DNA of 64,000 nt from an uncultured Draconibacterium sp. (lineage in GTDB: Bacteria; Bacteroidota; Bacteroidia; Bacteroidales; Prolixibacteraceae): the NCBI RefSeq assembly GCF_913060805.1, contig NZ_CAJXTC010000008.1:116905-180904 (forward strand), written 5' to 3'. Positions 61,407-64,000 of the stretch are shown in pieces. The notes under the pieces are model-generated. The model was given only the letters and a program-made list of their open reading frames with translations. It was not told the DNA's origin and made no database searches. Numbering within the stretch: the first letter of the stretch is position 1; each line of letters opens with the position of its first letter. Position numbers and translations under genes: made by a program.

Positions 61407-63371
61407 ATGCAAAAACACATTAAACACCTATTATTTTTTCTGAGTCTGATGGGGCTGGCTTTACTTGCAAAAGCGCAAAAGTTAGATACCATTTCTATTC
61501 GTTTCGATCAGTTGTTAATGCTGAAGGATACGATTTATTACGGCGTAAATGATTCGGTAGTAGTACTTGAAGCGGACACCGAATACGATATCATCAAAAA
61601 TTTCCTGGTACGAAAGCCTTCCTATTACGAAAAGCATCCTGAAAAAATTGAATCGGTTACACGCCTGAACAGTCGTTACGGGAGTTTGTTGATGGGCTCC
61701 ATACGAAGCAGAGAGGAGCAACTGCCCAAAGATTTTAACCCGTCCGACCAGTATTTTTCATTCTATAAAAACCGTGTAATAAAGAACATTACGATTGAAC
61801 GTGTACCCGTGCTTGATGGGAATCTTTTTGACACTACGAATGTCGACATCTCCGGATTTGGCCGTTTCCTGAACAAAACATACAGTCCGACCCGCGAGCG
61901 TGTAATTCGTAAAAACCTTCATTTTAAAGAAAATGAACGGGTAAATGCCCGTATTTTCTCGGATAACGAGCGCCTGTTTCGTGAGCTTTCGTATATCGAG
62001 GATGCTTTTATAAAAATTACACCGGCAGGAAATTCAAGTGATTCGGTAAATGTAACCGTTATGGTTAAAGACCGGTATCCGATAGGTGTAAGCGGCGATG
62101 TTAACGATTATAATGCTTTTGAGGTGGAACCGTACTCCCGAAATTTTGCCGGTTTGGGGCATAGTATCGGGATAATTGGCGAGTTTGATGGCGACACCGA
62201 AGAGAAATTTGGTTATGGTGCTTATTACGGCATTAACAATATGTGGGGCACTTTTTTCGACAGCGAAATCAGGTACCAAAGTGGTGTTGACCGCGAAAAT
62301 TTCAGGATACAATTTGAGAAGCCGTTTTTAACTACGCATACCAAAAACGGAGGCGAGATAATTTACGATCAACTACGTGAAAAAGTGTCGGAGCATCCGT
62401 ATGTAACCGATTCGCTGGAGAATGATAACAGCAGGTATAAACTGTCGTATTTCGATTTATGGCTGGGGCATTCGTTCTTTTTTCATCGGGATATTACACG
62501 GCCATTTTTGAATGTTGCGGCACGCTACGTTTCGTATAAATATAAAAACCAGCCCTTGGTTGATGAAACTACCAACTACGAGTTTCATAACCGGCGCTTG
62601 TATTTGGGAGGTTTGTCATGGCAACAAGTTTCGTACATAAAAACCAGTCGTTTGCTGCAATACGGAACGGTTGAAGATGTTCCTATCGGGTATAATCTGA
62701 ATGTAACAGCGGGGTGGGAGAAAACCAGTTTTTACGAGCGTCCGTACTCGGGACTGCGCGGCAATTATTCGATGTATTTTAACAATGCCGGTATTTTTTC
62801 GGCTTACACCGAAGCCGGTGGTTACATAAACGATTCGAAACTGGAAGACGGTTTGGCAGGGCTGCGTTTCGATTATTTAAGTCCGATAAGTAGACTGGGA
62901 CAATACGAAATCCGTAATATTTTTGAATTGAAAGTAAGTGCTGTGCGCAATCCACGGTATTTTATACCCTACTACTCAACACGGACCTTTGCAACCGATT
63001 ATTTAACCGGCTACAAAAACTATTCGAACCTGTCGGTTTTTTACCGGCCCGTTTTTTATTCCAACTACCAGATCTGGGGGTTTCGTTTTTCGTTTAATCC
63101 CTACGTAAATGTTGGTTGGTTGGCTAAATCAAACGAAGCTACCAGAGAAGTCGATCGTTACTCTGAAATTGGTATTTGGGCCAGCACAAAAAACGAGAGT
63201 CTGATTTTTCCGGCTATGCACCTGCAACTGGGTTATTTCCCAAATAGGTTGGAGCAGGAGCCTCGTTTTGTGTTTACCATTGTCTTTAAAGACATTAAAG
63301 TGTTTAAGGATTTTACCTCGCTAAAACCTGAGGCGGTTCATCCGTCGCAATTGTTTAACCTAAAAGATTAA
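61407..63371 (+). CDS. Omp85/TamA-like outer-membrane protein with POTRA-like domain
   Basis: 654 residues with a signal peptide (LALLAKAQ). A periplasmic part of about 230 residues holds at least one POTRA-like unit: IKNITIERVPVLDG, VIRKNLHFKENERV, LFRELSYIEDAFIKI and VNVTVMVKDRYPI. A barrel follows (about 240-654). This is the Omp85/TamA arrangement. No clear [VIL]RG[FY] motif was identified in the last part, although GLRGNYSM is present in the barrel. It follows the POTRA-less gene by 91 bp; the two may act together (inference). Confidence 0.75.
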   Translation: MQKHIKHLLFFLSLMGLALLAKAQKLDTISIRFDQLLMLKDTIYYGVNDSVVVLEADTEYDIIKNFLVRKPSYYEKHPEKIESVTRLNSRYGSLLMGSIRSREEQLPKDFNPSDQYFSFYKNRVIKNITIERVPVLDGNLFDTTNVDISGFGRFLNKTYSPTRERVIRKNLHFKENERVNARIFSDNERLFRELSYIEDAFIKITPAGNSSDSVNVTVMVKDRYPIGVSGDVNDYNAFEVEPYSRNFAGLGHSIGIIGEFDGDTEEKFGYGAYYGINNMWGTFFDSEIRYQSGVDRENFRIQFEKPFLTTHTKNGGEIIYDQLREKVSEHPYVTDSLENDNSRYKLSYFDLWLGHSFFFHRDITRPFLNVAARYVSYKYKNQPLVDETTNYEFHNRRLYLGGLSWQQVSYIKTSRLLQYGTVEDVPIGYNLNVTAGWEKTSFYERPYSGLRGNYSMYFNNAGIFSAYTEAGGYINDSKLEDGLAGLRFDYLSPISRLGQYEIRNIFELKVSAVRNPRYFIPYYSTRTFATDYLTGYKNYSNLSVFYRPVFYSNYQIWGFRFSFNPYVNVGWLAKSNEATREVDRYSEIGIWASTKNESLIFPAMHLQLGYFPNRLEQEPRFVFTIVFKDIKVFKDFTSLKPEAVHPSQLFNLKD

Positions 63372-63484
63372 AAATAGGCTTTAAACTTTTGTTTAAGACT
63401 AAGAACCGAAAAATAAAATTGCTTAAAAGTCGATTGTTGATGGAGAATGATTCCTGAAGTGGATTGAAGGATTGAAATAAAATT

Positions 63485-63679
63485 TTACTTGCGCTTATTG
63501 CGTCTCCAGTAAATATACAGGATAACGATGATAACCGGCAGCACAATAAACACGATTATATTTGTTAGGGTCAGTTCCAAAGGCTCACCTTTTCCGGTAG
63601 GAATTCCACTTGGTGCCTGTGCCATTGCCATTGCCGAAACGAAAAGTAGAAATGTGAATATGCTCGATTTTTTTATCAT
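63485..63679 (-). CDS. Small exported/membrane protein
   Basis: 64 residues: a signal peptide-like N-terminus (SIFTFLLFVSAMAMAQ), a short Gly/Pro-rich segment (SGIPTGKGEPLELTLT), a single hydrophobic span (NIIVFIVLPVIIVILYIYW) and a basic tail RRNKRK. Similar tiny proteins with PTGKGEP occur widely in Bacteroidota and some have been misannotated as adenylosuccinate synthetase; I know of no function. No similarity to that enzyme is visible beyond this. Confidence 0.75.
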   Translation of the reverse strand: MIKKSSIFTFLLFVSAMAMAQAPSGIPTGKGEPLELTLTNIIVFIVLPVIIVILYIYWRRNKRK

Positions 63680-63797
63680 GCGCTATAAAGTTTATTATTC
63701 TTACTACTAAAGCAAGTAGGTGGGGTGGTTTGTTCAATTCTAAATGTTTTATTTTAGCTATGGTTCTCAATTTTTGGAACACAAAATACCTTCTTAT

Positions 63798-63896
63798 AAA
63801 AGGCCTTTTTTTGCACCATGCTTTAGCTTGGTGATTTCCTGTGTGCAAATGGATTTGGGCTTTAGCCATTAAGACTAAAAATTAAATGCTAAAGCC
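63798..63896. repeat. Inverted repeats in the terminal non-coding region 63680-64000
   Basis: No gene is supported in the last 320 bp. It contains a palindrome AAAAGGCCTTTT (63798-63809) followed by Ts and a perfect 9-bp inverted repeat GGCTTTAGC (63858-63866) / GCTAAAGCC (63888-63896) with a 21-nt interior, plus a further GCTTTAGC at 63820-63827. The GGCTTTAGC theme resembles REP-type intergenic palindromes; identity is not proven. Confidence 0.5.
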
Positions 63897-64000
63897 TTCT
63901 GGCATAAATATCATACCCACCGCCCTATTCTTATGATTTAAGCAAGTAAATTCTGATAATTTCTTTGATAAGGCTGATTATTTTTAATCACAGCAAACAT

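Noticed and set aside
63585..63869. 94-codon minus frame at the right edge
   Set aside because: It covers the inverted repeats and the small-protein gene in another frame and has no family match.

Overview
This window looks like chromosomal DNA of a Bacteroidota species, probably a marine or sediment member of the Marinilabiliales (Prolixibacteraceae-like). The reasons are TonB-dependent receptors with carboxypeptidase-like N-terminal domains, many periplasmic or outer-membrane lipoproteins, families with known Bacteroidota distribution (BT_3928-like, DUF1599, DUF4857, DUF4876, DUF6850, DUF6913), promoters of the Bacteroidota type (TTTG, about 20 nt, TAnnTTTG), and moderate-to-low GC. Genus assignment is inference. 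I see no rRNA, tRNA, CRISPR array, prophage or insertion sequence.

Layout. 1-0.95 kb: molybdoenzyme maturation (XdhC fragment, MocA-like). 1-9.8 kb: GH3 glycosidase, RsmE, cytochrome bd oxidase (cydA-cydB), SixA-like phosphatase, ABM-domain protein, metallophosphoesterase, PLD-like nuclease, PrmA. 9.9-18.5 kb: a tightly spaced six-gene minus-strand operon of a TonB-dependent receptor, a DUF4876 lipoprotein, an outer-membrane barrel, an ABC ATPase, an ABC permease and a DUF4857 membrane protein; its substrate is unknown. 18.7-24.1 kb: TpiA, a DoxX/MauE-thioredoxin fusion and DUF1599, divergent from folP-cdaA (folate and c-di-AMP). 24.2-29.4 kb: FabK-like oxidoreductase, prephenate dehydratase, flavodoxin, aminotransferase, Crp-type regulator. 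29.4-34.7 kb: MscS with DUF432, small membrane proteins, YjbQ, a cupin, GH29 fucosidase, a solitary Rieske lipoprotein. 34.9-43 kb: AddA/RecB-like helicase-nuclease, DapA, NAD-dependent ligase. 43-49 kb: redoxin, topoisomerase III, UDP-glucose dehydrogenase plus UDP-glucuronate decarboxylase (UDP-xylose supply). 49-55 kb: a probable copper-uptake operon (Cys-rich small protein and OprC-like receptor), M20 amidohydrolase, secreted protein, HtrA-like protease. 55.8-63.7 kb: TSUP permease, then a lipid cluster (CdsA, polyprenol/diacylglycerol-kinase-like protein, NAD(P)-binding acyl-reductase-like protein, CDP-alcohol phosphatidyltransferase) followed by two Omp85-like barrels.

Most genes are housekeeping. 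The unexplained structure lies in the intergenic regions: (i) a degenerate tandem array with an exact 42-bp period at about 25.33-25.67 kb; (ii) a family of mosaic spacer repeats present at about 20.3, 25.2, 27.2 and 43.9 kb, with related pieces at 8.9 kb and inside the topB coding sequence; (iii) several foldback elements beginning GTCA and ending TGAC. The best candidates for an undescribed protein system are the six-gene receptor/ABC operon and the lipid/Omp85 cluster.
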